A stretch of DNA of 64,000 nucleotides from Nepenthes gracilis (lineage: Eukaryota; Streptophyta; Magnoliopsida; Caryophyllales; Nepenthaceae): NCBI GenBank assembly GCA_033239525.1, contig BSYO01000004.1, positions 4,193,701 to 4,257,700 of the forward strand, read 5' to 3'. The notes under the pieces are model-generated. The model saw only the letters and a list, made by a program, of their open reading frames with translations, was not told the origin of the DNA and did not search any database. The position numbers were made by a program, and so were the translations under genes. Positions 62,889 through 64,000 of this stretch are shown one piece after another; the stretch's first letter is position 1; each line of letters starts with the position of its first letter.

Positions 62889-64000
62889 TAATTTGTGTGG
62901 CAATTGTATCTTTATTTTGTACTTCGCTTTTACGATTAGTGGAATTACTTTTCTTCTCCACCATGTTATTAAATGCAAGCTGGAGAGACAGTGGTATGTA
63001 ATCCTTATTAGGTTAAAAAGAAGCTTGAATTAACAAGCATTGATCTTACATGTATCACTTTTTAATTGGTGGTTTTTTCTTGCCATTGAAAATTGAGTTT
63101 ATGGGGAAGTGTTTATAAGCCACATTGGACAAGATTGGATGAATTTTAGGTCAATTTCATGCCTCCATCACTTTGTTTTAGATGTTCATTTGGTTTTTTA
63201 TATACATAAAATAAATTAGTATTTGCAAATTATAAATTATTAGTTGCCTTTCTTGATGTGTTTTTACTAATAAATTTGAGGACTAATATATTTAACCCAT
63301 AATTACTATGTGTGTAGTATGTGAATTGCTATCAATCTATAGGTCACTATCCTTTAAGAAAAGGACATTAAAAGAATTAAGAAAGTGTTGCAAAATTGTT
63401 TAAAAACAAAAGGAAATTAGAAAAAAAAGTTGAGAAAACGGATCCCTCCCAGTGGTCCTAAGCCAGAAAAAAGGTTATCTATTGCTAATTTTAATATCAT
63501 TCTTTACAAATATTAAAATTTTTAAATATGTAATTACTTTTTAAATTTGTAAAATCAAGTAGAAGACATATTTACTCAAAATTTTAAGAACATCATATAT
63601 CATATTTGAATATTTATATCAAAAAGATATATTATTTGCACCTATTTATACGTTAATTTATATCAAAATTATAATTTTTTGGAATAGAAAGTCAGAAAAA
63701 AAAGAGTAAAAATTGAAATATAATTAAATTCATATATAATCTTTGACAATTTTAGTACATAAAAGTATATAAATAAGTTTACGAATAGTAATAGTGTAAG
63801 GTTAATGTAAACAGGTGAGAACTAAATATATTTGATTTTTAATTACGCATTGTTATAGGATGACAACTACGGCTCAACGAATCTCCTCGAAAGGCAATTG
63901 CCATGCAGCGACCTCCAACATCGTTCTGAAAAGGGAAGGAATGTTCCTTGGCAGCCACAATTACCATATACATCCCACGCACGATCATAGAAACAACTCA
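62889..64000. other. 3' flank of copy E
   Basis: Same content as 8146-9260. The window ends before the TATATAAGG and pseudo-exon 6 seen in other units. No gene seen. Confidence 0.5.

Larger units (their letters stand above)
60496..64000 (+). repeat. Tandem unit 5 (partial, internally deleted)
   Basis: Starts in unit phase, jumps at about 61513 from spacer position +1018 to intron 4 of the gene, and continues past the gene's 3' flank to the window edge. Relative to unit 4 about 6.8 kb is absent. Confidence 0.88.

Overview
The window looks like nuclear DNA of a flowering plant, most likely a eudicot. It is very AT-rich, its genes have spliced GT-AG exons, a plant-type LTR retrotransposon is present, and the only recognisable gene family is a plant FAD-dependent aromatic-ring monooxygenase of the 'monooxygenase 2-like' (MO2/MO1, salicylate-hydroxylase-like, FAD_binding_3) type. 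Species cannot be named from the sequence alone. There are no prokaryotic features, CRISPR arrays or RNA genes that I can support.

Layout. The 64 kb is a tandem array of one roughly 13.35 kb unit. Each unit starts at the same sequence phase: 1, 12313, 34772, 47134 and 60496. Where complete, a unit holds in order: (i) an AT-rich spacer; (ii) a candidate non-autonomous transposon with a mid-GC core; (iii) a conserved promoter region with a TATA box 116-124 bp before the ATG; (iv) a six-exon MO2-like gene; (v) about 1.6 kb of 3' flank; (vi) a diverged pseudo-exon 6 of another family member; (vii) about 1.7 kb of spacer; (viii) a diverged pseudo-exon 2 of a family member. Gene copies are at 4884-8145 (A), 27372-30637 (B), 37605-40837 (C), 53097-56337 (D) and 61913-62888 (E, exons 5-6 only). 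An undamaged copy would give 411 aa.

Differences between units. Unit 1 carries an LTR fragment fused to later unit sequence. Unit 2 carries a 9109-bp Ty3/gypsy-type LTR retrotransposon (15227-24335) with a TGACC target-site duplication, and its empty site is preserved in unit 4. Unit 3 has a 100-N assembly gap plus about 0.9 kb of unrelated sequence, and an internal 2149-bp duplication that made a chimeric exon 6. Unit 5 has lost about 6.8 kb, including promoter and exons 1-4.

None of the five copies is open from start to stop as assembled. A has one +2 shift in exon 5. D has one in-frame 3-bp loss and one +1 shift in exon 6. B and C have many small indels, and C has also lost a splice acceptor. 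Nearly all these breaks lie at CCG, CAG or CTG sites, the plant CHG methylation contexts. I infer that some are base-calling errors on methylated DNA rather than real mutations. A and D are therefore the best candidates for working genes. I see no unrelated co-clustered pathway genes. The interest of the window lies in family birth-and-death, recombination products and the CHG-linked error pattern.
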